Positions 17,690 through 25,910 of a stretch of DNA of 64,000 nucleotides are shown here, one piece after another. The stretch is taken from assembly GCA_005116955.1 (NCBI GenBank), contig SWDI01000001.1:214464-278463 (forward strand). Reading direction: 5' to 3'. Numbering within the stretch: position 1 is the stretch's first letter; every line of letters starts with the position of its first letter. The position numbers were made by a program, and so were the translations under genes. The notes beneath the pieces are model-generated. The model was given only the letters and a program-made list of their open reading frames with translations. It did not search any database and was not told the origin of the DNA. The stretch comes from Nitrospira sp. Its GTDB lineage: Bacteria; Nitrospirota; Nitrospiria; Nitrospirales; Nitrospiraceae.

Positions 17690-17760
17690 GTTGACTCTCG
17701 TTGAAACGCCAACGTTATGGAGGTATGCTCGGAACATTCGGTGACGTGTTATAAGGACTT
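17690..17760 (+). repeat. Spacer repeat, short third copy
   Basis: CTCGTTGAAACGCCAAC, then GGTATGCTCGGAACATT and GTGTTATA. It matches 19219-19277 closely and the end of copy 1 (about 16446-16481). It ends just before the DUF2442 gene. Confidence 0.5.
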
Positions 17761-17765
17761 GATCA

Positions 17766-18023
17766 ATGAGAATTGCAGAACTCGAGGCACAACCAAACTG
17801 CGTGCTCTCCATTGTGGCGGATGATGGCCGGGTTGGCCGGTTTGATGTCAGCCCTTATCTACAGTATGAGGCGTTCGAGGCGCTTCGAGACGAGACCGAA
17901 TTTAAGAAGCTCATCAATGGTGGGGATGTTGTCGAATGGGACTGTGGGGCCGACTTGTCAGCGGACACGATCGAGGCGCGGTGGCAGGTGGTTGGAAAGG
18001 TAGCCCGGCAAACAACCGCCTAA
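17766..18023 (+). CDS. DUF2442-family protein
   Basis: 85 residues with the pattern of DUF2442: LSIVADDGRVGRFDVSPYL, then FEALRDETEFKKLI and VEWDCGADLSADTI. Family members are often next to toxin-antitoxin-like DUF4160 genes, but none is adjacent here. The function is unknown. It is one of the short genes of the cassette-like run; its end overlaps an attC-like half site. Confidence 0.72.
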   Translation: MRIAELEAQPNCVLSIVADDGRVGRFDVSPYLQYEAFEALRDETEFKKLINGGDVVEWDCGADLSADTIEARWQVVGKVARQTTA

Positions 18024-18055
18024 CAAATCGCTCCAGCCGATTCCGCTCACGCTCC
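18018..18055 (+). other. attC-like 5' half site
   Basis: GCCTAACAAATCGCTCCAGC and the following CCGATTCCGCTC closely resemble the R''/L'' side of integron attC sites (R'' = RYYYAAC). It overlaps the DUF2442 stop codon, as attC sites commonly do. No clean matching R' (GTTRRRY) follows within the usual 60-140 bp; the nearest candidate is GCGTTATGT at 18312-18320. Confidence 0.45.
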
Positions 18056-18316
18056 GCTCTCATGAGAGTTGGCTGGCTATGCAGTGTGATCACGATCTCT
18101 GGCACGCCAAGCAACATGTGAAGCTCGGCAAGGTCGGAAAGGTTCGGCTGACTGCGGCCTAGAAGAAGGTGGCAGCCAAGTCGCAAGGCGTCTGAAAGGG
18201 GAAATGCGCGGGCATCAGAAGACGGGCTGATCGTCCCGCTAAAACTGCACACTGGTCCCTAATTTCTCTGGTAGATTCGCCTCTTGCGCGGATTGGCTGA
18301 AACATTGTGAGGCGTT

Positions 18317-19039
18317 ATGTTTATTGCTTCGTGGAACTGCGGCGGGGCGCTTCGGAACAAATTCTCCGCCCTTCAGGATCTGCTTCCGGATATCGCCATT
18401 GTCCAAGAGTGCGAAGATCCATCACGTAGTGCTAGCGCTGAATACAGAAAATGGGCAGGCAATCACCTATGGGTCGGCGACAATAAAAATCGCGGTCTTG
18501 GAGTGTTTGCGCAGCCGAACATAAGCATTGAGCCAGTCGAGCTTCAGTCCGACGGTCTCAAGACTTTTCTTCCGTGCAAACTTCAACAGTCAATTCTGCT
18601 GGTCGGTGTATGGACAAGGCAAACGGAATCCTATGACTATCGATATATTGGCCAACTGTGGAAGTATATTCAGTTGCACAAAGTCACACTTGAAGCAAAT
18701 ACGTCTATGCTCGTGGGAGATCTGAATAGCAATGTCATCTGGGATCGGCGGCACTCCGCTGCAAAACACTCAGACGTCGTGCGTGAGTTGTCCAACATTG
18801 GCCTTGAGAGCGCATATCACAGAGTGCGCTCCGTTCCCCAGGGAAAGGAGCCAGACCCCACGTTTTTCTTGCAGCGCAATCTCAAGAAGCCATATCACAT
18901 CGACTATGCCTTCATGCCTGCCGCCTGGTTGGAGTCGTGCACAGTCGAAATTGGAGATTCCACGCACTGGCTCAAATACAGCGATCACATGCCGTTGAGA
19001 GTCAAAGTAGATCATCCGGCATGGAGCCTAACGACATAG
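18317..19039 (+). CDS. Endonuclease/exonuclease/phosphatase-family protein
   Basis: 240 residues. It shows the EEP fold signatures: FIASWNCGGAL at the start (Asn metal ligand), DIAIVQECE (catalytic Glu), MLVGDLNSN (DxN) and a C-terminal YSDHMPLRV (SDH). All key residues appear present, so it is probably an active Mg-dependent nuclease or phosphodiesterase; the substrate is unknown. The reading frame ends across GCCTAAC, an attC-like R''. It could have a defence role, given the neighbouring genes. Confidence 0.82.
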   Translation: MFIASWNCGGALRNKFSALQDLLPDIAIVQECEDPSRSASAEYRKWAGNHLWVGDNKNRGLGVFAQPNISIEPVELQSDGLKTFLPCKLQQSILLVGVWTRQTESYDYRYIGQLWKYIQLHKVTLEANTSMLVGDLNSNVIWDRRHSAAKHSDVVRELSNIGLESAYHRVRSVPQGKEPDPTFFLQRNLKKPYHIDYAFMPAAWLESCTVEIGDSTHWLKYSDHMPLRVKVDHPAWSLTT

Positions 19040-19325
19040 GAGGGAATGCTGTACAGTTGAATGCGGGAACTCTCCAGTATCGCCACAACGCCGAACCCGG
19101 TATCCATCCAGGAGCTAGGCGGCAAGGTTGTGCGAGGCCCGCGGGCTCACACGTTCGGTCGCTGGCGCACTAAAGCGGAGTTCAATCCCTTTGGCTGCTC
19201 AATTTATTCCATAGACTGTCTCATTGAAACGGCAACAATTATAGCGTTATGCTCGGACCATTTGATGGTGTGTTATACGGTGGTATATCCGACTCTTATG
19301 TAGAGCGGGCTAAACAGTGTTAGAC
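19026..19325 (+). other. Possible expanded attC region
   Basis: GCCTAAC at 19026-19032 fits an attC R'' and GTTAGAC at 19319-19325 fits an R' (GTTRRRY). The 300-bp distance is too long for a normal attC; spacer repeat copy 2 fills it. Either the repeat was inserted into an attC site, or the two half sites belong to different sites. Confidence 0.35.
19060..19262 (+). repeat. Long spacer repeat, copy 2
   Basis: Diverged copy of 16260-16488 with the blocks in the same order: AATGCGGGAACTCTCCAGTA, CTCACACGTTCGG and CTCATTGAAACGGCAAC. It lies between the EEP nuclease gene and the FRG gene. Confidence 0.55.
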
Positions 19326-19345
19326 GGCCTGGACGCTAACGAACA

Positions 19346-20125
19346 ATGATCCAAAGTGTAGAGGAATTTATCGTTGTCGTTCGTCAAGACTCAGAGCCAT
19401 GGCCGCCCGAACAACCTCGGTGGTTTCGAGGTGAGCCTGCTGGGTACACACCCCTTGTGCCATCTTTGTATCGCCGAACGGGCGGCGCGGCGCGCGAGAA
19501 CCAGCTCCTGCAAACTTTCCGAGCCAGAGCGGCGGCCTTCGGAATTGACTACCTGCCGGACCGAGAGAAGATCGATGAGTGGTTATTTCTCGCCCAGCAT
19601 GCAGGTCTACCAACACGACTACTTGATTGGTCGGAGAGTGCGCTGATCGGTCTGTATTTTGCCCTGAAGAAGGACAAGCCCATAGTATGGATGCTCAATC
19701 CTCATCATCTGAACCACTTTGCGTGGGGCAGCCCTCAGGGCGCTGATCCAAACAATCGGCGTGAGTTTCCACTTGCTTGGCATCGCCCAGCGCCTCCTGA
19801 GATCAATCCTGCTGCCGAAAATGTGTGCGGCGCCTGGGAAGAGGATGTGCCAGGCGTGCCGCTTCCCGTTGCAGTCCACCCGAGCTACGTTCATAGCAGG
19901 CTGCGGGCACAACGCGGGTGCTTTACCATTCACGGCAAGAAGAAGGAAAGCCTTCAGGCTCTAGTGTCAGCAACAGTCCTGAAACGCTACGAAGTTGACC
20001 CGGCACACCGATCTGCCATGATGCGTGATCTTGCGACTCTTGGTGTAACGGAGGTAGTTGCCTATCCTGACCTTGATGGTCTCGCTCGAGACTTGAGGCA
20101 GCGCTTCTTGGGAGAGGACGTCTAA
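19346..20125 (+). CDS. FRG-domain protein
   Basis: 259 residues. The FRG signature is PRWFRGEPAGYTPLVPSLYR near the N-terminus, followed by WLFLAQHAGLPTRLLDWSES and ALIGLYFALK. FRG proteins are common in defence islands and mobile cassettes, but their activity is not established. The stop codon sits in the R'' box of the attC-like site at 20120-20170, as in integron cassettes. Confidence 0.8.
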   Translation: MIQSVEEFIVVVRQDSEPWPPEQPRWFRGEPAGYTPLVPSLYRRTGGAARENQLLQTFRARAAAFGIDYLPDREKIDEWLFLAQHAGLPTRLLDWSESALIGLYFALKKDKPIVWMLNPHHLNHFAWGSPQGADPNNRREFPLAWHRPAPPEINPAAENVCGAWEEDVPGVPLPVAVHPSYVHSRLRAQRGCFTIHGKKKESLQALVSATVLKRYEVDPAHRSAMMRDLATLGVTEVVAYPDLDGLARDLRQRFLGEDV

Positions 20126-20170
20126 CACGGGTTGCACCAGACGGGCGCCGGTGAACGCTGACCGTTAGGT
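20120..20170 (+). other. attC-like recombination site (best preserved)
   Basis: The 51-bp site has R'' GTCTAAC (20120-20126) and R' GTTAGGT (20164-20170). The inner arms GGTTGCACC and GGTGAAC pair with one unpaired G in the L'' arm, the hallmark extra-helical base of attC. It overlaps the FRG stop codon and ends 9 bp before the next gene. Confidence 0.6.
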
Positions 20171-20179
20171 TGATTTGAG

Positions 20180-20716
20180 ATGATGAGTGCAGCATTTTCC
20201 GAAGCGCCCACGCTCGACGCGATCAGCCAGCTTCGACGGAAGTACCCGTACGCGGCGGTGCTGTCGACCTACGTTGCTATCGAACGCATCCTTAAGTCCC
20301 ATCTCGTTACTGTTCGACAGCATTTGAGCTTCCCGAAGAAGACGCTGACTCGCGGACCGCACAAGGGGAAATCCCTCGCGGCAGTGGTCAGCTTGCGGAG
20401 TGGTGCCTTCCTAAAAGGCGTCGTGTGCCACATGACGCTCGGCGATATCGAGGATGCCATGAACCTCCCTTACAGTGCACGCAGCGCGACGCATCGGAAC
20501 GAGGCGATGCACTCAAATCTATATCTTTCAGGTGAGACGAGGTTGACGTACATAGGCCGACAACGAAAGAATTCGGCGAGGATCAAGCAAGCAGTTGCTC
20601 ATCTTCGGTATGTCGTCGACAACTTCACTGGCTATCGACTGCTCGAGAAACGCAATGGTGAACTTATCGCTCAATCTTCATCACCCATGCAGTCGGCTGG
20701 TCCCCCCGGCGGCTGA
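20180..20716 (+). CDS. Unknown protein of the cassette-like run
   Basis: 178 residues. Not recognised. The N-terminal half is helical (AISQLRRKYPYAAVLSTYVA), and a basic segment follows (FPKKTLTRGPHKGKSLAAVV). The centre has ATHRNEAMHSN, an RHxxxH-like pattern reminiscent of HEPN or cysteine-free nucleases but too weak to assign. It starts 10 bp after the attC-like site. Confidence 0.55.
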   Translation: MMSAAFSEAPTLDAISQLRRKYPYAAVLSTYVAIERILKSHLVTVRQHLSFPKKTLTRGPHKGKSLAAVVSLRSGAFLKGVVCHMTLGDIEDAMNLPYSARSATHRNEAMHSNLYLSGETRLTYIGRQRKNSARIKQAVAHLRYVVDNFTGYRLLEKRNGELIAQSSSPMQSAGPPGG

Positions 20717-20723
20717 CGGAGGC

Positions 20724-20730
20724 GTTAGGT
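20724..20730 (+). other. attC-like R' box
   Basis: GTTAGGT, in the context GGCGTTAGGTTG, is identical to the R' flank at 20164-20172 (CGTTAGGTTG). It lies between the stop of one small gene and the ribosome site of the next. The matching R'' is not evident. Confidence 0.4.
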
Positions 20731-20747
20731 TGCTCAGGAGGACAGGG

Positions 20748-21251
20748 ATGGGGCCACGCACTGACAAAGGTTATAGAGGCGACGCAGCACAATTCTTTGT
20801 TGCGGGCGAGTTGTGTCGTCGCCAGCTGGTGGCGGTCGTCACGCTTGGCAATTGCCCTAATACCGACATCCTGATAAGTAATGCTGCTGGCACGCGCTTT
20901 TGCCATGTTCAAGTGAAGACCTTCGTGCCAGGGAATCGCACAGTTTCGGTAGGCATGAAAGCCGAAAAGGACTACGGGTCTCATTTCTTTTGGGTTTTGG
21001 CCGGAATTCCACTACCCGACTCCTCCAATGGCTTCGAGTTTTTCATCGTGCCATCGTCAGAAATGGCGCGCGCAGTCAGAAACAGCTTTCAACTTTGGGC
21101 ATCTAGCCCGGGTGCTAAAGGGCAGCAACGAAATTCTGCTACTAACAAAGTACGCACACTATATCTCCCCCCAAGGACTGAGAAGAACGGTTGGTCTCTT
21201 GTCCCATACCGCAATGATTGGCAGCGCATCGTCAATGCAGTCGCACCCTAA
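20748..21251 (+). CDS. DUF4365-like protein, probable PD-(D/E)xK nuclease fold
   Basis: 167 residues from ATG 20748, preceded by AGGAGGA; the frame upstream of this overlaps the previous gene. The N-terminal pattern GDAAQFFVAGELCRR, PNTDILISN, HVQVKTF fits a restriction-endonuclease-like core: E, then D, then QxK. Proteins of this kind are scattered in mobile DNA. The stop overlaps a CCCTAAC attC-like half site. Confidence 0.6.
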   Translation: MGPRTDKGYRGDAAQFFVAGELCRRQLVAVVTLGNCPNTDILISNAAGTRFCHVQVKTFVPGNRTVSVGMKAEKDYGSHFFWVLAGIPLPDSSNGFEFFIVPSSEMARAVRNSFQLWASSPGAKGQQRNSATNKVRTLYLPPRTEKNGWSLVPYRNDWQRIVNAVAP

Positions 21252-21340
21252 CCACAGGTTCCAGCAGACCGTCGGTGCGCTGTGCCACCACCGGGGGCTC
21301 CGCGCCTGCCGGTGAGTCGCGGGGCCGTTGAGACTCGCAG
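21247..21340 (+). other. attC-like site, imperfect
   Basis: CCCTAACCACAGGTTCCAGC (from 21247) resembles the R''/L'' side of the other sites, and CCGTTGAGAC (from about 21325) could be an R' side. The segment between is GC-rich and hairpin-prone. The R' does not fit the consensus exactly. Confidence 0.4.
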
Positions 21341-21428
21341 GATTTACAAGGAGGTGCACCAATGCCGCGCCACTTCTTCGACGTTGTTTGGCTAATACTA
21401 ACCAACGAAGTCACGGGATATTTTCGTC

Positions 21429-21614
21429 ATGAAGTACGTGGATGAGTTTCGCGATCGCGCGGTGGCGGCGGCGTTGGCGGAGCGGATCAAGAAGACGGTC
21501 ACCAGGCCTTGGACGATCATGGAGGTCTGTAGTGGACAGACCCATTCGATCGTGCGGTTCGGGCTCGACAGCTTGTTGCTACACAATCGCACGCTTGTTC
21601 AGGGACGAGCGTGA
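21429..21614 (+). pseudogene. Truncated, diverged copy of the hypD 5' end
   Basis: The first ~57 codons align with the intact hypD at 22478: [29 protein letters not shown] against [18 protein letters not shown], and [13 protein letters not shown] identity is only about three quarters, so it is not a recent duplication. After TLVQGRA the frame stops, exactly where HypD needs GPGCPVC. It is a non-functional remnant at the right edge of the insert. Confidence 0.85.
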
Positions 21615-21656
21615 GGCCAGATTATTGAGGTGGTAGGCAGGCAATCACGTCGGTGC

Positions 21657-22055
21657 TTACCAAAGTGTGCGCACGTGCTTGTATTGCCGGATGAGACTGT
21701 CCTTGGTCAGCACGGTCGCATTCTCTTCTCTCGCGGTCGCGACAATGATTTGATCTGCTGGATCTCCGTGAAACGGCTGAGGCAGCGTCGTTGAGCGGTA
21801 GCTGAGTGTGGGAGTGAGGGGTACGAGTCGAAGTTTGGGCATCTCGAGTGCGACACGAAACCATTCTTCAGGATCACAGGAAATTCCGATCCGTTTCTTC
21901 TCCAACAGCTTACTGAACTCCCATGCCGATATCGCTGAAAGGAGCAGTTCCGAATAGTGATCGGGATTATTGAGAAGGGTGCGGACGCGAGGGGACAGCT
22001 TCTTCGGGTTCATCTGCCACCAGACCCACACATGCGTATCGAGGACGTACTTCAC
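21657..22055 (-). CDS. vapC: VapC-type PIN-domain RNase toxin
   Basis: 132 residues if it starts at GTG 22055, giving a 4-bp GTGA overlap with the antitoxin; an ATG at 22070 is also possible. PIN acidic residues are in YVLDTHVWVW, SAISAWEFSKL and DPADQIIVATA. It probably cleaves RNA, with Mg. With vapB it closes the insert on the hypD side. Confidence 0.85.
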   Translation of the reverse strand: MKYVLDTHVWVWWQMNPKKLSPRVRTLLNNPDHYSELLLSAISAWEFSKLLEKKRIGISCDPEEWFRVALEMPKLRLVPLTPTLSYRSTTLPQPFHGDPADQIIVATAREENATVLTKDSLIRQYKHVRTLW

Positions 22056-22279
22056 CGGCAGACGTTCCACTCGGCTTGGCCGAGAGGCGACACGATATCA
22101 TTTTCGAACACGAGAGCTTCTGCCAATCTGCCCGGTGCCGTGCGCTTTCCGGCGAAGGGAACAATTTCGGCGAGCGGCTTGCCTCGTTTTGTGACCACGA
22201 CCGGCTCTCGTGTTTCTGCGACTTCTCCCAATACTTTCAACGCGTGCGCCTTAAAGTCCGTCACGGGCATGGTTTTCAT
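22052..22279 (-). CDS. vapB: VapB/Phd-type antitoxin
   Basis: 75 residues. The Phd/YefM-type N-terminus includes MPVTDFKAHALKVLGEVAET and REPVVVTKRGKPLAEIVPF. The C-terminal part should wrap the PIN toxin. It has a near-consensus promoter upstream. Confidence 0.85.
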   Translation of the reverse strand: MKTMPVTDFKAHALKVLGEVAETREPVVVTKRGKPLAEIVPFAGKRTAPGRLAEALVFENDIVSPLGQAEWNVCR

Positions 22280-22321
22280 GCGGCATTACCCCCTTCCATC
22301 TCTCGCTTCTGGTGATGATCC

Positions 22322-22350
22322 TATATAGTCATTTATAATGGTCATGTCAA
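22322..22350 (-). promoter_or_regulatory. Sigma-70 promoter of vapBC
   Basis: On the minus strand, TTGACA (22350-22345), a 17-bp spacer, then TATATA (22327-22322), about 43 bases before the vapB start. This is the best housekeeping-type promoter I see in the window. Confidence 0.65.
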
Positions 22351-22477
22351 GTAACCGGCGCGAACGGTCGAAGTGGCAACCTGTTCCTATTACGCTGTTA
22401 GAGGTTTATAAGATTTGGAAGCAGAGTAAGCACTCTACTCATCGTGGGACTGTTGTGGAACAACGGGTGCTACAGTC

Positions 22478-23587
22478 ATGAAGTACGTGGATGAGTTTCG
22501 GGATCGCGGTCATGCCGAGACCTTGGCAGGCGCTATCAAACGCACCGTCACCAGGCCTTGGACGATCATGGAGGTCTGCGGAGGGCAAACCCATGCGATT
22601 GTGCGGTTTGGTCTCGACAGCCTGTTGCCGAAAGATATCACGCTCGTTCATGGACCGGGCTGTCCGGTCTGTGTGACCTCGGTATCGCTGATCGACCAGG
22701 CGGTCTGCCTTGCGTCCTTGCCGGGAGTGATCTTCTGTTCGTTCGGCGACATGCTGCGCGTTCCCGGTTCCCGTGGTGATCTGTTCGGAGTGAAGGCGGC
22801 GGGCGGGGATGTTCGGATTATCTATTCGCCATTGGATGCGCTGGAACTGGCCCGTAAGAATCCAGATCGCGAGGTCGTCTGTTTCGCCGTGGGATTTGAA
22901 ACCACTGCACCGGCCTGGGCCATGGCAGTCGCACAGGCGAAACAGGCGGGGATCACGAACTTCAGCTTGTTGATCGCCCATGTGCTGGTGCCGCCGGCGA
23001 TGGAGGCAATCCTCTCGTCGCCACAGAATCGGATCCAGGGATTTCTCGCCGCAGGCCATGTTTGTACCGTGATGGGCTATGAAGAGTACGAGGCCATCGC
23101 TCAACGGTATCGAGTCCCGATCGTCGTGACCGGGTTTGAGCCGCTCGATGTGCTCGAAGGCGTCGCGATGCTGGTCAGTCAGTTGGAGGAAGGACGGGTT
23201 AAGGTCGAGAATCAGTATGTACGCTCGGTGAGCCGGGAAGGGAACCGACCAGCGAGGAGTATCGTCGACGAAGTCTTTGAACCGGTGTCGCGGGCCTGGC
23301 GCGGTATCGGCGAAATTCCAGCGAGCGGTCTTCGCCTCAAGTCTGCTTACTGCGCCTACGACGCTGAACTGAAGTTTCAACGGGAACTTGCGCAGCTCTC
23401 AGTAGGCATTGAAGATCCAGAGTGCCAAAGTGGGCTGGTTCTCCAGGGATTGCTCAAGCCGATGGACTGTCCAGCCTTTGGGGTTCGCTGCACGCCGGAG
23501 CAGCCGTTAGGCGCGCCGATGGTGTCGAGCGAGGGAGCCTGCGCCGCCTATTATCGGTACCGCTCCCATGCCACAAGTAAGGTCTAG
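22478..23587 (+). CDS. hypD: HypD, Fe(CN)2CO assembly protein
   Basis: 369 residues, the full family length. Active cysteines are in VCGGQTHA (about residue 34), GPGCPVCVT (about 57-63), and the C-terminal CGVRC-like FGVRCTPE and cluster region. HypD with HypC assembles the iron-cyanide-carbonyl unit. It is separated from hypC by the insert, so it probably now needs its own promoter in 22351-22477. Confidence 0.93.
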   Translation: MKYVDEFRDRGHAETLAGAIKRTVTRPWTIMEVCGGQTHAIVRFGLDSLLPKDITLVHGPGCPVCVTSVSLIDQAVCLASLPGVIFCSFGDMLRVPGSRGDLFGVKAAGGDVRIIYSPLDALELARKNPDREVVCFAVGFETTAPAWAMAVAQAKQAGITNFSLLIAHVLVPPAMEAILSSPQNRIQGFLAAGHVCTVMGYEEYEAIAQRYRVPIVVTGFEPLDVLEGVAMLVSQLEEGRVKVENQYVRSVSREGNRPARSIVDEVFEPVSRAWRGIGEIPASGLRLKSAYCAYDAELKFQRELAQLSVGIEDPECQSGLVLQGLLKPMDCPAFGVRCTPEQPLGAPMVSSEGACAAYYRYRSHATSKV

Positions 23588-23604
23588 ACGGAAAATGCGA
23601 GCAA

Positions 23605-24666
23605 ATGACTGTGCATGACAACAGACCATTTGAACCGGCTTGCCCGCTTCCGATCTCGGCAAAGAACACCGTACAGCTTGCACATGGCGGTGGTGGTCGG
23701 CTGATGCAGGAGTTGATTCAAGACATATTCGTGCGGGCCTTTCATAATCCTCTACTGGACTCATTGCATGACGGCGCAACCTGGCCGGTGGAGAAAGGCA
23801 CGCTTGCGTTCACCACTGATTCGTATGTGGTGCATCCGCTGTTTTTCCCAGGTGGTGACATCGGGAGTTTGGCGGTGAACGGCACGATCAATGATCTGGC
23901 CATGTGTGGTGCGAAGCCACTCTATCTGAGCGCGGGATTTATCCTGGAAGAGGGGCTCAGTATGGACGTGCTCCAGCGAGTGGTGAACTCCATGGCCGAG
24001 GCCGCGCGAGCGGCAGGTGTGTCGATTGTGACGGGCGATACGAAGGTTGTGGATCGAGGCAAAGGCGACGAGATCTTCATTAATACAGCGGGGGTTGGTT
24101 TTGTCCCAGCCGGCGTCCGCGTGTTGCCGACGTTGATCCAACCGGGCGATGCCATTCTCGTGAGCGGTGACCTCGGTTCTCACGGTGTGGCGGTGCTCAG
24201 TGTGCGGGAAGGACTCACGTTCGAGGGCGACATCAAAAGCGATTCAGCACCGTTGCATCACATCGTGGCGGACTTACTCGACAGCGGAATCGACATCCAT
24301 TGCCTGCGCGATTTGACTCGTGGTGGACTGGCTAGCGTGCTGAACGAACTGGCTGTGGCGGCAAAGGTCGGCATGATGGTAGACGAGTCGACCATTCCTG
24401 TGAGCGAGCCGGTCCGTGGAGCCTGCGAGCTGTTGGGACTCGATCCACTCTATGTGGCGAACGAAGGACGCTTCGTCGCGATCGTACCGGCTCTACAAGC
24501 CGAAGCCGCGCTCGCTGTGATGCGCCGGCACAAGGCAGCCAGCCTGGCGGCTCACATCGGCATGGTGACGGATCGCGATCCTTCCATGGTTGTCCTGCGG
24601 ACTGTTGTCGGCACGCATCGTGTTCTGGATCTGCTCTCAGGCGAGCAACTCCCGAGAATTTGTTAG
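23605..24666 (+). CDS. hypE: HypE, cyanide-donor dehydratase
   Basis: 353 residues with the PurM-like fold: [14 protein letters not shown] near the N-terminus, then [19 protein letters not shown] and [15 protein letters not shown]. It ends in the obligatory PRIC; the terminal Cys carries the carbamoyl that is dehydrated to cyanide. It starts 17 bp after hypD. Confidence 0.93.
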   Translation: MTVHDNRPFEPACPLPISAKNTVQLAHGGGGRLMQELIQDIFVRAFHNPLLDSLHDGATWPVEKGTLAFTTDSYVVHPLFFPGGDIGSLAVNGTINDLAMCGAKPLYLSAGFILEEGLSMDVLQRVVNSMAEAARAAGVSIVTGDTKVVDRGKGDEIFINTAGVGFVPAGVRVLPTLIQPGDAILVSGDLGSHGVAVLSVREGLTFEGDIKSDSAPLHHIVADLLDSGIDIHCLRDLTRGGLASVLNELAVAAKVGMMVDESTIPVSEPVRGACELLGLDPLYVANEGRFVAIVPALQAEAALAVMRRHKAASLAAHIGMVTDRDPSMVVLRTVVGTHRVLDLLSGEQLPRIC

Positions 24667-24705
24667 TACCGTCTGAAATCTCCTGCCTTCGTTGAGTCAT
24701 CCTGA

Positions 24706-24730
24706 GTGAACTGTAGCATTCTGCGACAGT
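24706..24730. repeat. 25-base motif shared with 7606-7630
   Basis: 20 of 25 positions match, with GTGAACTGT, GCATT and CAGT conserved. The two copies lie upstream of a cytochrome c gene and within the hsp20/zinc-ribbon intergenic region. It could be a regulatory site or a dispersed repeat. Confidence 0.3.
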
Positions 24731-24910
24731 GATCGGTTGACCTTCCGTGGAGTTTTTCCCGACGCTAAATGAGGGGCCGCACTGGAGACGGTGCGAAGTC
24801 CTGTCCTTCCAACAGCTTCAGCTTTGGCCGAGAGGGCTGTACGGTTAGCTTCAATGGCACAATGATTGCGCAGGATATTTTCAGCGGTAGTCCAATTGAA
24901 GGAGGGGCCT

Positions 24911-25282
24911 GTGACTTCACGATTCATCGTCTTAGGAGCATTGCTCGTTCTGTCATGCCAGCCGGTTGCCCATGCTGCTTCGGAGCAGAAGGAAGGGAGT
25001 CCGCAGACGCTGCGTGAACACTACAATCTCCAGGATGGCAAACGCCTCTACGAGCAGTATTGCCGGTTTTGCCATGGCGAACGGGGGAAAGGAAAAGCCT
25101 TTGATGTGACTCCGCCGCCGGCCGATCTCACCAGCCCAACTGTTCAGCAGAAGTCAGATTTCGAGCTCACACAGATTATTCACGGGGGTGAGCAGGGCAC
25201 CGCGATGGGGGCCTGGAAATGGGCTTTGTCTGACAAAGACAAGCAGAATGTCCTGCAGTACATCCGATCGTTGGCTCGATGA
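24911..25282 (+). CDS. Small c-type cytochrome
   Basis: 123 residues from GTG 24911, behind GGAGGGG; the frame extends upstream to 24866 without a better start. It has a signal peptide (FIVLGALLVLSCQPVAHA), a haem site CRFCH (about residue 53), FDVTPPPADLTSP, and the C-terminal helix SDKDKQNVLQYIRSL. It is related in layout to the 4206-4565 cytochrome. A periplasmic carrier with unknown partners. Confidence 0.82.
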   Translation: MTSRFIVLGALLVLSCQPVAHAASEQKEGSPQTLREHYNLQDGKRLYEQYCRFCHGERGKGKAFDVTPPPADLTSPTVQQKSDFELTQIIHGGEQGTAMGAWKWALSDKDKQNVLQYIRSLAR

Positions 25283-25449
25283 TGGCCAGGTGAGATGAGA
25301 ATGCCATAGCGCACGTGACGGAAAAACAGCGATGACAAGTTTCGTGTTGCTAATAAGGGCTGCGCATGGCCAGTTGCTGGGAGTATTCCGTGTAGTACAA
25401 TCATCCCAGGCTTTCAGCTCCATTTTCAGTATCGAAACGTCTGACACTG

Positions 25450-25854
25450 ATGATCGACACGTCCAGCCGTAGATGTGAAGTGAGAAAGAGTCCTGGCGAT
25501 CAGGCGATTGTTTTGATCCGCAGAGGGCTGCTGCTGTGCTGTCTGGCCCTAGCAGGGATCTCTGGCTGCGCCTCACCTGAATCGATCGACCTGGATTCTT
25601 TTGACCCGTCACACAATCAGACGGAGATCGCCAACTACTATCGAAATCAAGCTGTTGCGATGCGCGAGAAGGCCGACGCGCAAGCGACGGCTGCTGTGCG
25701 TTATGAAGCGCTCTTTGGACCAGAGGCCGACTTGGTTTCCGGTGCCAAGGCACTGGCACACTATTATGAGCAGACCGCACAGGAATTAGAACGAGTGGCG
25801 CAAGCTCATGAAGCTGTTGCTCGGAACAAGCGAACGCCTGCGGCTGTTCGGTGA
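25450..25854 (+). CDS. Small helical lipoprotein
   Basis: 134 residues. A lipobox (LAGISGC) follows a hydrophobic segment after an unusually long basic N-terminus; an internal start is possible. The mature region is a long helix rich in Ala, Glu and Tyr (IANYYRNQAVAMREKADAQA, LAHYYEQTAQELERVAQAHE). The family is not recognised. It is followed by an SPFH lipoprotein gene. Confidence 0.65.
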   Translation: MIDTSSRRCEVRKSPGDQAIVLIRRGLLLCCLALAGISGCASPESIDLDSFDPSHNQTEIANYYRNQAVAMREKADAQATAAVRYEALFGPEADLVSGAKALAHYYEQTAQELERVAQAHEAVARNKRTPAAVR

Positions 25855-25910
25855 ATGGTGAGATTGGCCGGAACGCATACGACGCATGCGATAAGAAAGA
25901 GGAGGGATCT

